Assembly: GCA_964035575.1 (NCBI GenBank)
Contig: OZ037901.1
Span: 186,001 to 250,000 of the forward strand
Length of the DNA: 64,000 nt
Direction: 5' to 3'
Source: Rhynchopus sp. YZ270_cl-10
Taxonomy: Eukaryota; Euglenozoa; Diplonemea; Diplonemida; Diplonemidae
The notes under the pieces are model-generated. The model did no database searches and had not been told where the DNA came from. It saw only the letters and a program-made list of their open reading frames with translations. This document shows, in pieces, positions 10,042 through 23,374 of the stretch. The first letter of the stretch is position 1. Each line of letters begins with the position of its first letter. The position numbers and the translations under genes are program-made.

Positions 10042-11613
10042 TCACGCAACAGCCTCCGGTGCAGGTGTCTCTGCAGGCGTTGCTTCGGCAGGCTTCTCCG
10101 CCTCCACCTCTGCAGGCTTGGCTTCAGGTGCAGCGTCCGTGGCAGGAGTCTCCTCACGCTTCACGAAGGCGTTCACAAGCTCGCCAAACGGTGACTTCCC
10201 TGCATACACGTTCTTCACAGCCTCAATCCCCTCAATGCGCTCGTAGAACGTCTTCAGGTTCGGCGATGCATCAAGGCATTTGTCGTTCAAAGAGCGTGCA
10301 ACCTCCAGACATGTGAACAGTGCAAGCTCCCCAACGCTTGTGCCAGACTCAGTGTACTTCGCCTTCCCGTCAAGCATCTTCTCCAGGCAGCCAAGCTTCG
10401 TCGGAAGTGTCTCATCCCAGAACTTGTCGTACACAGCCTTGTCCGTCGTCTTGTTGAAGACCGTCGGCTGGCTGTCTCTCATCGCTGAGAGAATATCACG
10501 CACACCCTCGTGGATCATCTTCGACAAGGTCTTCTCACGCAGGTCCTTCCCACCTGCAGCCTCGCTCTTCTCAGTGATGTAGCTCATAATAGCGGAAACA
10601 TGCGCAATCATGCCTGCGTCCTCTGTCTCAAGGATGGGAAGCTGGCCAAAGGGCAGGTCACCACTCGCCTTGAAGGTTGGCCAGTCAGCGAACTCCACCT
10701 TGCGCACCTCCCATGCAATGCCGTGCACCTCGAGTGCAACCACGATGGGCATCACACCACCCTTCAGCGGGAAGTATGTAAGACGCACCTTCTTCTCCCC
10801 TGCCTCTGCTGCAGGTGCATCTGTGGCAGGTGCTTCGGCAGGTGGTGCTGCGTCTGCAGGTGTCTCGGCAGAAGGTGCCGCAGCCTCAGCTGCTGGTGCT
10901 GCTGCTGCCTCAGCTGCAGCCTCCTCCTGTGTCAGGAAGTACCTGTAGAAGCCGCCAAACGATGACTTCCCCTCAAGCACATTTGTCACAGGCTCCAGTG
11001 CGTTGATGCGGTCGTAGAACTTCTTCACCTTCTCTGACCCATCAAACACATCTGGCTTCACGTTCTTCACTTCGTGCAGCGTCCCGAACAGGTGGATGTC
11101 CGCAATCGAGCTTCCTGACTCCGCAACCCTGTCAGCCTCCAACACGGCTTCGATGTTCTTCACCTGACTGGGGAAGGCAGCCCAGAACTCATCACACTTG
11201 TCCTTCGGCTTGTCACGGTTGGCAATGCTTGGCTGCACACTGTCGAGCTTCTGCAAGATTTCGTTGCTGAGTGCAATAGCCATGTTGATGCGCACCTCCT
11301 CCTTCAGGTCCTTTGGCCCACACTCCTTTGTGGTGGCAATGTACTTGAGGATGGCTGCCTGCTGTGCGATGGTGCCACAGTCCGAGGTCTGCATGATCGG
11401 CAGTGCACCGAACGGACACTCACCCGTCTCCTTCAGTGCGGGCCAGTCCTCCTTTGTCACAGGGTTGGCTTCGTACTCCACACCGTGCAGCTCCATCATC
11501 AGCACCACAGGCAGGGCACGTGCATGCAGTGGGAAGTCTGTGTAGCGCACCTTGTTTGCGGCAGGCTGTGCCACGTTCGTCACAACCTTGCCGGTACTCA
11601 CGCTGCTGCCCAT
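10042..11613 (-). CDS. Tandem glutathione-S-transferase-like protein, predicted N-myristoylated
   Basis: A single exon of 523 residues contains two GST modules (about residues 20-225 and 275-485), joined by an Ala/Pro/Glu linker and followed by a similar tail. Each module has the thioredoxin-like start (VRYTDFPLHARALP; VRLTYFPLKGGVMP), the cis-Pro loop (FGALPIMQTSDCG; FGQLPILETEDAG) and the all-helical C-half ending in a FYDRI/FYERI helix. Sigma-type GSTs use a Tyr near this start to activate glutathione. Module 2 keeps it at LTYF, while in module 1 the Tyr is shifted (RYTDF), so activity there is uncertain. The protein starts MGSSVS, matching the MGxxxS rule for N-myristoylation and suggesting membrane attachment. 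Strong GC-rich codon preference resembles the tubulin gene and suggests high expression. Confidence 0.85.
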   Translation of the reverse strand: MGSSVSTGKVVTNVAQPAANKVRYTDFPLHARALPVVLMMELHGVEYEANPVTKEDWPALKETGECPFGALPIMQTSDCGTIAQQAAILKYIATTKECGPKDLKEEVRINMAIALSNEILQKLDSVQPSIANRDKPKDKCDEFWAAFPSQVKNIEAVLEADRVAESGSSIADIHLFGTLHEVKNVKPDVFDGSEKVKKFYDRINALEPVTNVLEGKSSFGGFYRYFLTQEEAAAEAAAAPAAEAAAPSAETPADAAPPAEAPATDAPAAEAGEKKVRLTYFPLKGGVMPIVVALEVHGIAWEVRKVEFADWPTFKASGDLPFGQLPILETEDAGMIAHVSAIMSYITEKSEAAGGKDLREKTLSKMIHEGVRDILSAMRDSQPTVFNKTTDKAVYDKFWDETLPTKLGCLEKMLDGKAKYTESGTSVGELALFTCLEVARSLNDKCLDASPNLKTFYERIEGIEAVKNVYAGKSPFGELVNAFVKREETPATDAAPEAKPAEVEAEKPAEATPAETPAPEAVA

Positions 11614-13043
11614 CTTAGGTTTGCTGTGTTTGTTTTGCTGCTTCTGTGGGATATTTTTTAGTGTGAGAGCCTTTCCGAAACAACTGCCCTGCTAGCCGCA
11701 GAATACAAAAGAGAAACAAAACTTGACAACTTTTTTTTTTTCAATTTCATATGGAATATGCCTCAGGCTACACAGAAGACTCCTTGGAAAAGAATTCTCG
11801 TGAACAGTTACGGGTCATTTACACGAACCCAATTGTGGGGTGTGGGTGGGGATGAGGGATGAGGGATGAGGAGCTGGTCCTCGACTCTTCTGACTTGCCA
11901 ACAACTTATACTTTTCTTTTTTTTTTTTTTTGTCATATTTTTTAGTCATAAGAAAAAGGGTGTAGCTCAAAGAACACTTGAAAGAACATGACATGCGTTT
12001 CTTTGGACACATGCATCTTCATTTAATAAAGGGGATATTGGCAACTACACTCTAGGTGACGTGACACAACAGGCTTCGCTGCTCGTGTTCATCACTAAGG
12101 GCATCGGCTGACTGTGCTACCGACTGAGGGGTCGGTGTGTCTGAACACTGACAACCTTTTTTGGAACAAAAAAGGGAGGGGGGGAGAGCTGTTGAATCAT
12201 GCAGTGCCTCTCTGTGCTTAGACACCACAACAGAAAGAAAGGAGGGAAGACAGCGGAGAACGGTGATGGGAGATTATCCCTCAATTATGTGAAGAAAAAA
12301 AAGGAATATAGCTAGTTTTGCCGACAAGAAATGGTGTGTTATTTGCATGAATGTTTTTTTACCAGGCGCGCACGCCTTAAAAAAAAAAAACACGAATGCA
12401 AAGGAAAAACAACGTTTTTTTCCGAGTGGAAAAACTAATTATAGACTCCAGGGAAAAACTGGAGCTTCTCTTCCCGAGGGGGGCGCAACTCCAAGGTTTT
12501 GGATTTCCCTAGACCAGGGCGAGGGAAATCCGAATCCGAGGGAGTAGGCACCTCCCAAGGGGGAAAATCTTCAATCCCTGGAGTCTGTACTTATTTTTTG
12601 AGGACAATCTTCACGATTTTGGGTTGTGGGAACCCCTGGAAAAATATTGAATTTTCAGTAAATGTGTGTGTAGTGCAGACGACAGGTTTTGGTGTGCAAC
12701 ATTTTATTTTCAGGTATTTTGCCTTCTTTTTAGCCTGCTTATTCTTCTGCGTCCAGCCTCAGACGATAAAAATTGAGTCATAAGGAAGCATCGGGAACGC
12801 AGTGGACGTGGAGGAGGGAGTTCTGAGTAACAGACGAAACGCCAATAAAAATAATACAAAAAGGGAGTAGGGGAATGGACATGAACATATGATGTGTAGT
12901 GTTGTGTAGTGTTCGTAAAGCCTGCGCCCAGGCTTTGCTCTCGTACCGGCTTCACGTACAATTATTATGAATAACAAAAGAGTGCAGCGTGCTGTCACAT
13001 ATGTGCGCACCTCACGGACACACAGGACGTGACAGCGTACCTA
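11614..13043. other. Intergenic spacer
   Basis: No gene recognised. It holds one small inverted-repeat element (12442-12588), homopolymer tracts and AT-rich sequence running into the assembly gap. Confidence 0.5.
12442..12588. mobile_element. Small inverted-repeat element (probable MITE)
   Basis: The 147-bp segment is bounded by AGACTCCAGGGA and TCCCTGGAGTCT. The flanks ACTAATTA and ACTTATTT could be a worn 8-bp duplication (6 of 8 match). Non-coding. Confidence 0.55.
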
Positions 13044-13243
13044 NNNNNNNNNNNNNNNNNNNNNNNNNNNNNNNNNNNNNNNNNNNNNNNNNNNNNNNNN
13101 NNNNNNNNNNNNNNNNNNNNNNNNNNNNNNNNNNNNNNNNNNNNNNNNNNNNNNNNNNNNNNNNNNNNNNNNNNNNNNNNNNNNNNNNNNNNNNNNNNNN
13201 NNNNNNNNNNNNNNNNNNNNNNNNNNNNNNNNNNNNNNNNNNN
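13044..13243. other. Assembly gap (200 N)
   Basis: Exactly 200 unknown bases. The true size is unknown; the adjoining tandem and inverted repeats probably caused the break. Confidence 0.98.
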
Positions 13244-13731
13244 TTCTAGAGACCAAAAAGGCCTCTTCCGCTGGTCAAGGTATAACCGAGTGAACGGCCC
13301 AAGACCCCCGTGGAGAAGTTAAATGTTGTAATGCTATCAAGTACAAACTGCGACCACTGTCTTACCCTCCTCAATGCATGGTGGAAGATGTCTTTCACAA
13401 CAAATAAGCTGTACACAGGTACACAGGTAAAACCCGTTAAAATTGTGTGTGAAAGTTAAAAATAGCTATATTTGCATTTTTCGCCCAGCATTGAGGACAC
13501 ATAGTCCCACCAAGGGCAATTTTGTGATGTCAAAAAAAATTTTTTTTCGGACCAAAAATTGACTTGTTTTCGGTAAAACCCACTAAAAATTGTGGTACTC
13601 TAAACTGCGTTTTAGACCCCCACAGATGCTCAAAAGTGCCAAATTTTGCTTTTAATGGCCTCAAATCGTCGAAATTAGCCCTAAACGGGGGCAAAAAAAA
13701 TTTTTCGAGAGTCCCTTTCCCTGGGAGGCTC

Positions 13732-13848
13732 CGTAATTACGGACCCTAGGGTACGTAATTACGGACCCTAGGGTACGTAATTACGTACCCTAGGGTACGT
13801 AATTACGGACCCTAGGGTCCGTAATTACGTACCCTAGGGTACGTAATG
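13732..13848. repeat. 22-bp tandem repeat with palindromic units
   Basis: About five units of GTAATTACGGACCCTAGGGT + AC. Each unit contains two perfect palindromes, GTAATTAC and ACCCTAGGGT, with GGAC/GTAC alternation between units. The sequence between the gap and this array is non-coding. Confidence 0.85.
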
Positions 13849-13920
13849 ACACTCCGTAAAGAGGGACCCTCCTAACATGCCGTTTTACGGACCCTCGGGG
13901 TGTGCGGACCCCGCCGTGTG

Positions 13921-15464
13921 AGTAAAATTACCGTACAAAAAACTCATTATTAAACTTCTGGTCATTTCCAAGGCAACTGCGGGTGAAAAACACCCTCAGA
14001 GTGGGTCACAGGGGGCCTGTGGGCCGAAAAACGACCCAGAAGCCACCCCAGAATACAAAAAAATGGGAAAAAATAGTGAAAAAACGGCTTTTTGACGGTT
14101 TTGGCCATGTTGGGCAAAATAGCGATTTTTCAAGAAAAAACCAAAAAAACGGTTATTTTTTGACATCACAAAACCTCTTTTGGCACAAATATGCCCCAAA
14201 AGTGGCCCGTGAGTCCATTCCAACCTGTTTCGGACGTATTTGACACTTTTGGAAGTGTTTTTTTGGTGTTTTTACGTCAAAAAAAATACCCTGGCAATAC
14301 CCTGACCGCGCTCCGGCAGCATTCCGGCATGCTGTTTGACCCATATAGGGGTCAAGAAATGGCCAAAAACCCCCGAAAAAGGACCCTGGGAGCCCAGATA
14401 GTTCCAAATTTCCACCACATCCACACCTAAACACCGCAAAAACACCACAGAAAGTCGTCTTTAAAAACACACTTTTTTCAAAAAGGTCATTATGGAGCCT
14501 GTCTGACGATAGCGATTTTTCAAGAAAAAACCAAAAAAACGGCTATTTTTTGATCACAAAACCTCTTTTGGCACAAATATGCCCCAAAAGTGGCCCGTGA
14601 GTCCATTCCAACCTGTTTTGGACATATTTGACACTTTTGCAAGTGTTTTTTTGGTGTTTTTACATCAAAAAAAAATGGTATGGCAATGGTATGGCAGCGC
14701 TCCGGTAGCATTCCAGCATGCTGTTTGACCCATATAGGGGTCAAGAAATGGCTAAAAACCCCCGAAAAAGGACCCTGGGAGCCCAGATAGTTCCAAATTT
14801 CCACCACATCCCCATCCAAACACTGCAAAAACACGACAGAAAGTCGTCTTAAAAAACACACTTTTTTCAAAAAGGCTATTATGGAACCTGCCTGATGACC
14901 TTTTTGAAAAAAGTGTGTTTTTTAAGACGATTTTCTGTGGTGTTTTTGCGGTGTTTGGGTGGGGATGAGGTGGAAATTTGGAAAGATTGGGGTTCCGGGG
15001 GCCCTTTTTCAGGGGTTTTAAGCAAAAATATGGCCGAGAATGTGGTCGGAGCAATGGTGGCAGTGCTGTCCAAGGACCGTCCAAGGATTTTTTGGGGGTG
15101 TTTTTCAGCGTGAAAACACCAAAAAAACACTTGCAAAAGTGTCAAATATGTCCAAAACAGGTTGGAATGGACTCACGGGCCACTTTTGGGGCATATTTGT
15201 GCCAAAAGAGGTTTTGTGATGTCAAAAAATAACCGTTTTTTTGGTTTTTTCTTGAAAAATCGCTATTTTGCCCAACATGGCCAAAACCGCCAAAAAGCCG
15301 TTTTTTCACTATTTTTTTCCATTTTTTTGTATTCTGGGGTGGCTTCTGGGTCGTTTTTCGGCCCACAGGCCCCCTGTGACCCACTCTGAGGGTGTTTTTC
15401 ACCCGCAGTTGCCTTGGAAATGACCAGAAGTTTAATAATGAGTTTTTTGTACGAAATTTTATAC
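13921..15464. mobile_element. 1.5-kb long-inverted-repeat element
   Basis: The outer arms (about 13933-14270 and 15118-15452) are inverted copies with only a handful of mismatches over some 335 bp. They start GTACAAAAAACTCATTATT. Inside the left half, a block of about 350 bp (14131-14475) is repeated directly at 14511-14880, and part of it returns inverted from about 14890. No protein-coding frame is convincing. It could be a large fold-back/MITE-like element or a stalled duplication; closeness to the gap means assembly error should be kept in mind. Confidence 0.75.
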
Positions 15465-15976
15465 ACAAGTCTATTAGGAGTCGGACCCCCTACCCCCCCC
15501 CCCCCCCCCCTCAAAAAAGGTATATAAAGCACAACCCCTTTACGCTTTAGTAATGCAATGCAGATGCGAGACATCAAGATTTCAAAGAGACACAACTCCC
15601 ATGAGGTTAGGGATGCACACTGCAGAGCATACTGTGGCGGGTAAGGAGACCAGCGCACAGCTTACTCGGGTGTGGTATCAACTAGGTGTTGTGTGGAGAC
15701 TGCTTTGAGACTACGAAACAAATCAGTACTTTGAAAAGGGAAAGACCACAGGAATAAAGTTCACTCATATCGAGTGAACAAAACAAAAACCCTCGACCCA
15801 AAAAAAATCGGGTTCGCATTGAGCTGTTCAACGCATTTTTTCCCCACATTTTTCAACACAAAAGTTGAGAGATAAACATGCCTTCGCTTACACACAACAA
15901 CAACAAAAAAAAATGGCAAAACAAACGGTAGAACCATCCTTATCTCATCTATCAGCTCCCCCCCTCTACCCCTACA
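15465..15976. other. Non-coding spacer with poly-C run
   Basis: A near-pure C run lies at about 15486-15510. No gene is seen. A TATATAAAG string lies at about 15521. Confidence 0.5.
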
Positions 15977-16612
15977 CTATTCATCACACACTGTATCAGC
16001 AGAGAGCTGGAAGTCGAGAGTCTCATGCGAAGGCATGGACCCATTGCGTTCAAACGGCGCGAATAGTAGGTCTGTGAACTGTGATTGGTAGGTTGCTGTG
16101 GATACGCTGCTTGGCCGCGCTGTGCTATCTGCATCGACCCTGTGAGGCTTCAGGTGTCCATGGGGTGGAAGCAGGACATCGGGGAACTGTGGTTCGCAGT
16201 GTTCCGTTGAGGAGGAGCTTGATATGTCGCTGAGGGGGCACGCTGCATCTGGTGTCCATTCAGCATTGCACGAAGGACAAGCTCTCTCCCCAGTAGTAAT
16301 CACCGAACACTCTGTGCAAATCCCATAGGCACAGCACCCCTCACACAACACCAACCCCAACCTCAGCTGCACCAAATACGCCATGGCCGACGGCACCCAC
16401 ACACCACTGCACCATTCACATTGATCGGGGGAGGCTTGCTTAGGAACACACGGCATGAGGATGGAACCGTAGGTGTGAGACCCGTGTAAGGACGAAAGGG
16501 GTGAGGAGGGGGGTTTGATTGTGTAAAAACCCTCTGGTGGTGGTGCAGTGGGGGGGAGGTTCTTCGCAGAGATTTTTTTTTGATTTTCTGCTGAGCGAGA
16601 ATAGGCATGCAT
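15977..16612 (-). CDS. FYVE-like cysteine-rich zinc-finger protein
   Basis: The open frame from ATG 16612 gives 211 residues. Four CxxC pairs lie at about residues 66-115: CEWC, then after a gap CEGC, CTEC and CPSC. The spacing and the CEGCCAYGICTECS core resemble a FYVE or FYVE-like double-zinc finger, whose usual form is CRxCGxxFCxxCS. The basic RRHHCR signature for PI3P binding is absent, so lipid binding should not be assumed. The rest is Ser/Pro/His-rich and looks disordered. The first 50 residues are Pro/Ser-rich and may be 5' leader or intron; an ATG just before the finger (MPCVPKQASPDQ, about 16460) is an alternative start. Confidence 0.6.
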   Translation of the reverse strand: MHAYSRSAENQKKISAKNLPPTAPPPEGFYTIKPPSSPLSSLHGSHTYGSILMPCVPKQASPDQCEWCSGVWVPSAMAYLVQLRLGLVLCEGCCAYGICTECSVITTGERACPSCNAEWTPDAACPLSDISSSSSTEHCEPQFPDVLLPPHGHLKPHRVDADSTARPSSVSTATYQSQFTDLLFAPFERNGSMPSHETLDFQLSADTVCDE

Positions 16613-16683
16613 AGTGGTGACCTACCACAGCAGATGTGCCAATAAACCTAAGCCCCTTGTATTTAGTAACCAAAAAAAAAGTA

Positions 16684-16800
16684 GAATTGAAATACAAAGC
16701 CCCTCTCGTGAACAGTGTACCTTGGTGTACCGGGTCCGTGGGGTGGACCCCCAAACATGCAGTCCTACAATCCATTTCGGGGTTTAACATCTGATATTGT
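16684..16800 (-). repeat. Dispersed repeat, family C (extended copy)
   Basis: The C core TTGAAATACAAAGCCCCTCT then CGTGAACAGTGTACC runs into a downstream block: GTGGGGTGGACCCCC, then CATGCAGTCCTACAATCCAT and AACATCTGAT. The same downstream block recurs at 36165-36230, 40620-40665 and 54800-54828. Confidence 0.75.
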
Positions 16801-17527
16801 GCTACTCCCGCTTCTACTCATCAGATGAATGGGGATCATTGCGAAGACAGGGACATAAATTCTGTGAAAAAAAATTGGAAGTCTTGGGTTCAGGAGGATT
16901 CAAAAAAGTAACAAGGGCACTTTTTTTTTTTTGGGTGTTGTTCTGAATAATTTTTCGCAACCCTCCCCAGCCTCGAGGTACGCAGAGGGTACAACAGCCA
17001 ACACCGCTGCAGCTGCAGCTGTGCTCTGTTGTGATACCATAGGCTACAGGGACAACACATCACAGTATCTAACTTTTTTTGTTGTTGTTGTTGTTTCAAT
17101 TTTACCATTTTTTTTATGTGTCAACAAACGACTGCCAAGGCAAGGGCCTCATCTTTGTTGCTTCCACGTTTTTTTCCCCTTATTTTTTCTCTCTTATTTC
17201 AGCCACACTTCCGTTCTCTTTTTCCGTTGGCCTCTTTTTTGCCGTTTTGGTGGAGGTTATGTGGAACTGTGGATGCAGGGGAATCTCATTTGGTGTGGTT
17301 GCGGTCCTGAGACCTTGTTGTGTCTTAGGTGGGTAGGGTGGGATGTGTGGGAGGGAGGGGAGGGGAGGGATTTAAACATTCAAAAGAAAGAAAGACAGAA
17401 AGAAAGGTTGTAAAGATGAATGCATTTGAGACGTGACACATTTTTCAAAAAAAAAAAAAAATCCCCCCTTTTTTTGGGGGGGGGAGCTGTCGGAGCGTTA
17501 GAGATCAGTTCAGCCAGAGAGGCGTGC
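16801..17527. other. Spacer downstream of beta-tubulin
   Basis: No gene recognised. T- and A-rich tracts, with G-rich strings near 17330-17370. Confidence 0.45.
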
Positions 17528-19993
<2,466 letters not shown>

Positions 19994-21493
19994 TTACTGC
20001 GAAGCCCAAAGACTCATATTTTTGTTGAGGTTATCGACACAGAGCTTGAGTTCAGGGAACGCTACTGCATTTGCTTCGTAGAGGTGAAGACAAAGGAACT
20101 TGATGAATCCTTGCTGTTCTTTCTCTACTTTAGCGGTACGTTCCATCATGGGCAGGACGTGGAGGCCCTTTTGTTTTTCTAGGTCTCCTTGACGGTAGAA
20201 TTCTTCTTGGACACGTGGACCCCATGCCTTGGAGTGTCGGAAGGAGCGGCTTTCGTTGTTGAGGTCGGACATCATGACGAAGTTGCGCAGCACTATGAGA
20301 CGATGATCCGAGTCTGCCCAATCAATGTTCGTGTGTATCGCCTGCATCTCAGAAGTCCATTTCTTGTGAAGCGACACATCTGTCGTCAATATCAATGGAA
20401 TCACCAACTCCCTCACCCGCTTCTTCAACTCCCCTCGCGAAACCAGAATGTTGCATTCCGGGTTGTTCAAAATATCGCAGGTGCACGCACAATGAAAATT
20501 CTCCAACACGCTGACATCGTTGTATCGCAGAGCGAGCGGTGTGACAGCGTTCTTTTGATAGGTATTGTTCAGTCCTGGGTGGCCGACATCGTGCCCTATG
20601 CAGGCAATGAAGAGGGAGAGGAGCTCCACGGATTCGAAGTGTCGAGAGATTCCGGTCATTTTGAGAAGTGCGAAGCAGTGTTGGGTGACCGCGAAGGCGT
20701 GGAAGAAGTTGTGAAACGGTACCGTCGGTGTGTAGTTCGCACGGACAACAAGAAGGAAATTGCGTAGTGCGTCCTTCGACAGACCCTCCAGGCGTGACGA
20801 CACCATCTGCTCAAAGATATGCTCCAAGCACAGCAGCAGGTGGTCCTCAGAGTGGTCGAAGGGGAAGAAGTCCAGCGTTGCCAGCTTCTCCACGTCCTCA
20901 TCGGAGATGGCACCCTCCTTTGGCCACGTGGTCTTCAGACGTGCCACCTGCTCTTGAACCTTCAAAGAAAAGACTACCTCAGATATATGCGAGGAAACAT
21001 CAGCAGGTTTGTCCGTTGTGACGCGTCGCTGTTGGGGGTGGGGTGATGTGAGGAGGGAAAAGGGTGTCTTTCATATGAGTTAGTTAATGACTGGAGCAAA
21101 AATGGATCAAAAGGTAATAAAGGGGGGGGCTTCGCTAATACCCATTTTTTCTAGGGTTTGTGTGTGGAAGTCGATGTTTAGTCAAGTATCCACTTCGTTC
21201 TTAAAACAGTTGAAATCTAGAACAAAACAGTACACCCCCTCTCGCACCAAGCTGCCATACTGCAAGAGTATGTCCAGGGCTAAAATTATTGTACCAAAAA
21301 AGGCAACAAGATAAATTACAAAAGGTGAGACCACAAAGAGTGTGAATTGTGATGTTTCTAACCTGACACAGACATCAGTTGTCTCCGTAGGTCTGTGGGC
21401 TGTGGGTTCAGTCAGTGTCCATACCAAGATCTGTTCAACGACACCAGCAACACCAGACTCCTTCATGTACTGGAAGTCTGGATCTTCTTGCAT
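19994..21493 (-). CDS. 3',5'-cyclic-nucleotide phosphodiesterase with N-terminal RIIa/DPY30-like motif
   Basis: Two exons, 21493-21425 and 21028-19994, join in phase 0 (donor GTATGG, acceptor CCAACAG) to give 367 residues. The join creates YMKESGVAGVVEQILRRV then TTDKPADVSSHISEVV. This fits the helix-turn-helix dimerisation/docking motif of RII and DPY30-type proteins (GV..ll..il......PaD...fi...l), which anchors proteins in flagella or to AKAPs. The catalytic domain fills the rest. It has the HNFFHAF histidine motif, the PDE signature HDVGHPGLNN, the TDVSLH metal site and the MMSDLNN aspartate region. It hydrolyses cAMP and/or cGMP; specificity cannot be read. Known PDEs rarely carry this docking motif. 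Confidence 0.83.
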
Positions 21494-22269
21494 TGTGACA
21501 ACGTTTTCAAAATACTACAAAAAAAGGGGGATAGAAGGCGTGGTGTAGTGTATATCTGGCAGGTTGGGTGGTTTGAAAAAGTTTGTTTCAACTTTGTTGT
21601 TTTTTGTTTTTGTTTTTGCTACTCTGTTTGTTTTGTATTGCATTTCATTGTAGGCAGGTTGGGTGGGTGTGTGGTGGTGGTGGTGATGGTCCAGATATTT
21701 GGCAAGCAAGCAGTCCTGGCTTTTTATTTTTTGAACTGCAGCATTGAGAAGTGCGGGAACAGGGTGAATTTACCTACCTTTGTGCACCCCCCCCATTCAA
21801 TACCACACCAAGCTGACTTGAAATTACAACAGCGTACCTTAGTACATAACCGGTGAACCAGGTGAACCCCAACCAAGTCTTAAAAAAAGTTTTCGCCCTT
21901 TTTTTTTGCAATCAGCCCAGCCTGAAAAACGCTACTATACTGAATATAATCTAGAAAACAACAAAAAAGGTACAGGAAGTTAAAACAACAATGTGCACAA
22001 AAAGAAAACAATAGCATACATGTATAAGACAATAAGGGGGAGTGTAACCCTTTTTTCCCCCCTCGGATGGTTTTCCGAACGGGGACAGGGAGGGGATAAG
22101 GGGATGGGGGAGGGAGGTCTTTTGTTGTTGCGTCGACAATCACCGAAGGCCTACCTTGAGTAGGCCTAGGGTCTGACGCAATATAAGACGAAGCCTTTTT
22201 TGTATCACGTAAGGTATAGACGCAGGTAGTCCTCCTCAACCCTTACGAGCGGCTTTTATGATATTTTGG

Positions 22270-22401
22270 CGTGGCTGAAGAAGGGAGGGGCGATTCGTAC
22301 GTTCTTGCGCACCTTATTTCACCCCACACCAAAAAATTTCGCGGGGCTGATACTTTTTGCGCGCTTTTCCGCACGTTTTGCGCCCCCCCATTCAGCCACA
22401 C
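22270..22401. mobile_element. Small inverted-repeat element (probable MITE)
   Basis: Ends GTGGCTGAA…GGGAGGGGCG and CGCCCCCCCATTCAGCCAC are inverted copies about 130 bp apart. The flanks ATATTTTGG and AATCTTTGG are only partly alike, so the duplication is uncertain. Confidence 0.5.
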
Positions 22402-22422
22402 AATCTTTGGTGTTTATTTTTT

Positions 22423-22469
22423 TGAAAACTTATTTGTATTAGTGTAGCCACCCGAGGATGCGCTCCACA
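22423..22469 (-). repeat. Dispersed repeat, family B
   Basis: Plus-strand GAAAACTTATTTGTATTAG then TGTAGCCACCCGAGGATGC and GCTCCAC. Preceded by a T run like the other copies. Confidence 0.75.
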
Positions 22470-23084
22470 ATTTTTTGGATTTTTTTTTTTTGGTAACAAA
22501 TTCGTTCTCGTTTCTTTTTTCAAAATCGAAAAAAGAAAGTCGTCAGAAAGAGAGAGAGATGGTATATGTACAAACAAAATGGAGAACAAGGTTCGGTAAA
22601 AAAAAAAGGTTCGAAGTTTCTCGTGATTAGCCCACCTTAATTAAAAGGAAGATATGAAAGAAAGTTGAAAAGATGAAATGTGCCTCACACACATGCAACC
22701 TTTATTTGAGAGGTTGCCAATGTGTCTCAATCCTGCACACACACATCAGGGAAGGAAGTTGGATAAAAGTTGCAAAACTCCTCAACAGACGTAAGCTGAT
22801 TGAGGAGTTCCCTAATGGGTGTTTTTGGTTGTGCGTAGAGCACTGTTGTAACCTAACGGCACGTAGACACCCGAAACAGAAACAAGTGGAATACACGTCT
22901 TCCTTTGCTTTGTTCACAGCTAAAGCCAAAGAAGAAAACTTAAAAGATGGATATGCCTCTTGTGAAAAAAAGAAGAGAAAAAAAACAACGTGGCGACAAT
23001 ACACTCTATGAAAGCAGATTACATGCAAAGGACTGCCCGTTTATTTTTCACACTGGCTTTTTTTTTTTCTCCAAAAAATAAAGA

Positions 23085-23205
23085 GAAGTTTTAAAAGTGC
23101 AAACACCTCACCGTTTATCGCCGGACAGCAGGTACTGGTTCTCCGCCGGGTTATCGAAACCCTCAGAGAGCACTTCATTGGCATGCACACGGTTACCACA
23201 AAGGG
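23085..23205 (-). repeat. LINE 3'-end fragment
   Basis: On minus it contains GAGGGTTTCGATAACCCGGCG, which is the LINE hairpin, then GGTGAGGTGTTTGCACTTTT. It aligns with the LINE end at 24543-24612 but is diverged, so it is an old 5'-truncated copy or a short element sharing the LINE tail. Confidence 0.65.
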
Positions 23206-23374
23206 AGGTTTGTATGCTGGTACATAATCAATAAAAAAAAAGGGGAGGGAAACGATACAAAAAATGGAAAGGCAACGAAAAAAAATAACGCACCTCTCTT
23301 TAAGCCTTTCTGCACAGATGCAGAGACAAAAAACATTCGTTTTTTAGAATCTTCATTTTTTTTCCTTTTTGTTT

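Larger units (their letters stand above)
21494..23374. other. Repeat-bearing spacer
   Basis: No gene recognised. It contains a family-E segment at 21583-21645 (TTTTTGCTACTCTGTTTG then TTTTGTATTG, shared with 50466-50530), a family-C copy at 21818-21865, a small inverted-repeat element, a family-B copy, family-A-like stretches near 22664-22700 and 22940-22965, and a LINE fragment at 23085-23205. Confidence 0.55.

Noticed and set aside
13041-13256. Open frames across the N gap
   Set aside because: They consist of unknown bases.
13732-13848. CRISPR array
   Set aside because: The repeats are directly adjacent with no unique spacers, and the host is a eukaryote.
22830-23012. Lys-rich plus-strand frame near 22673-23011
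   Set aside because: It is low-complexity A-rich spacer with repeat fragments and has no domain; every supported gene is on the other strand.
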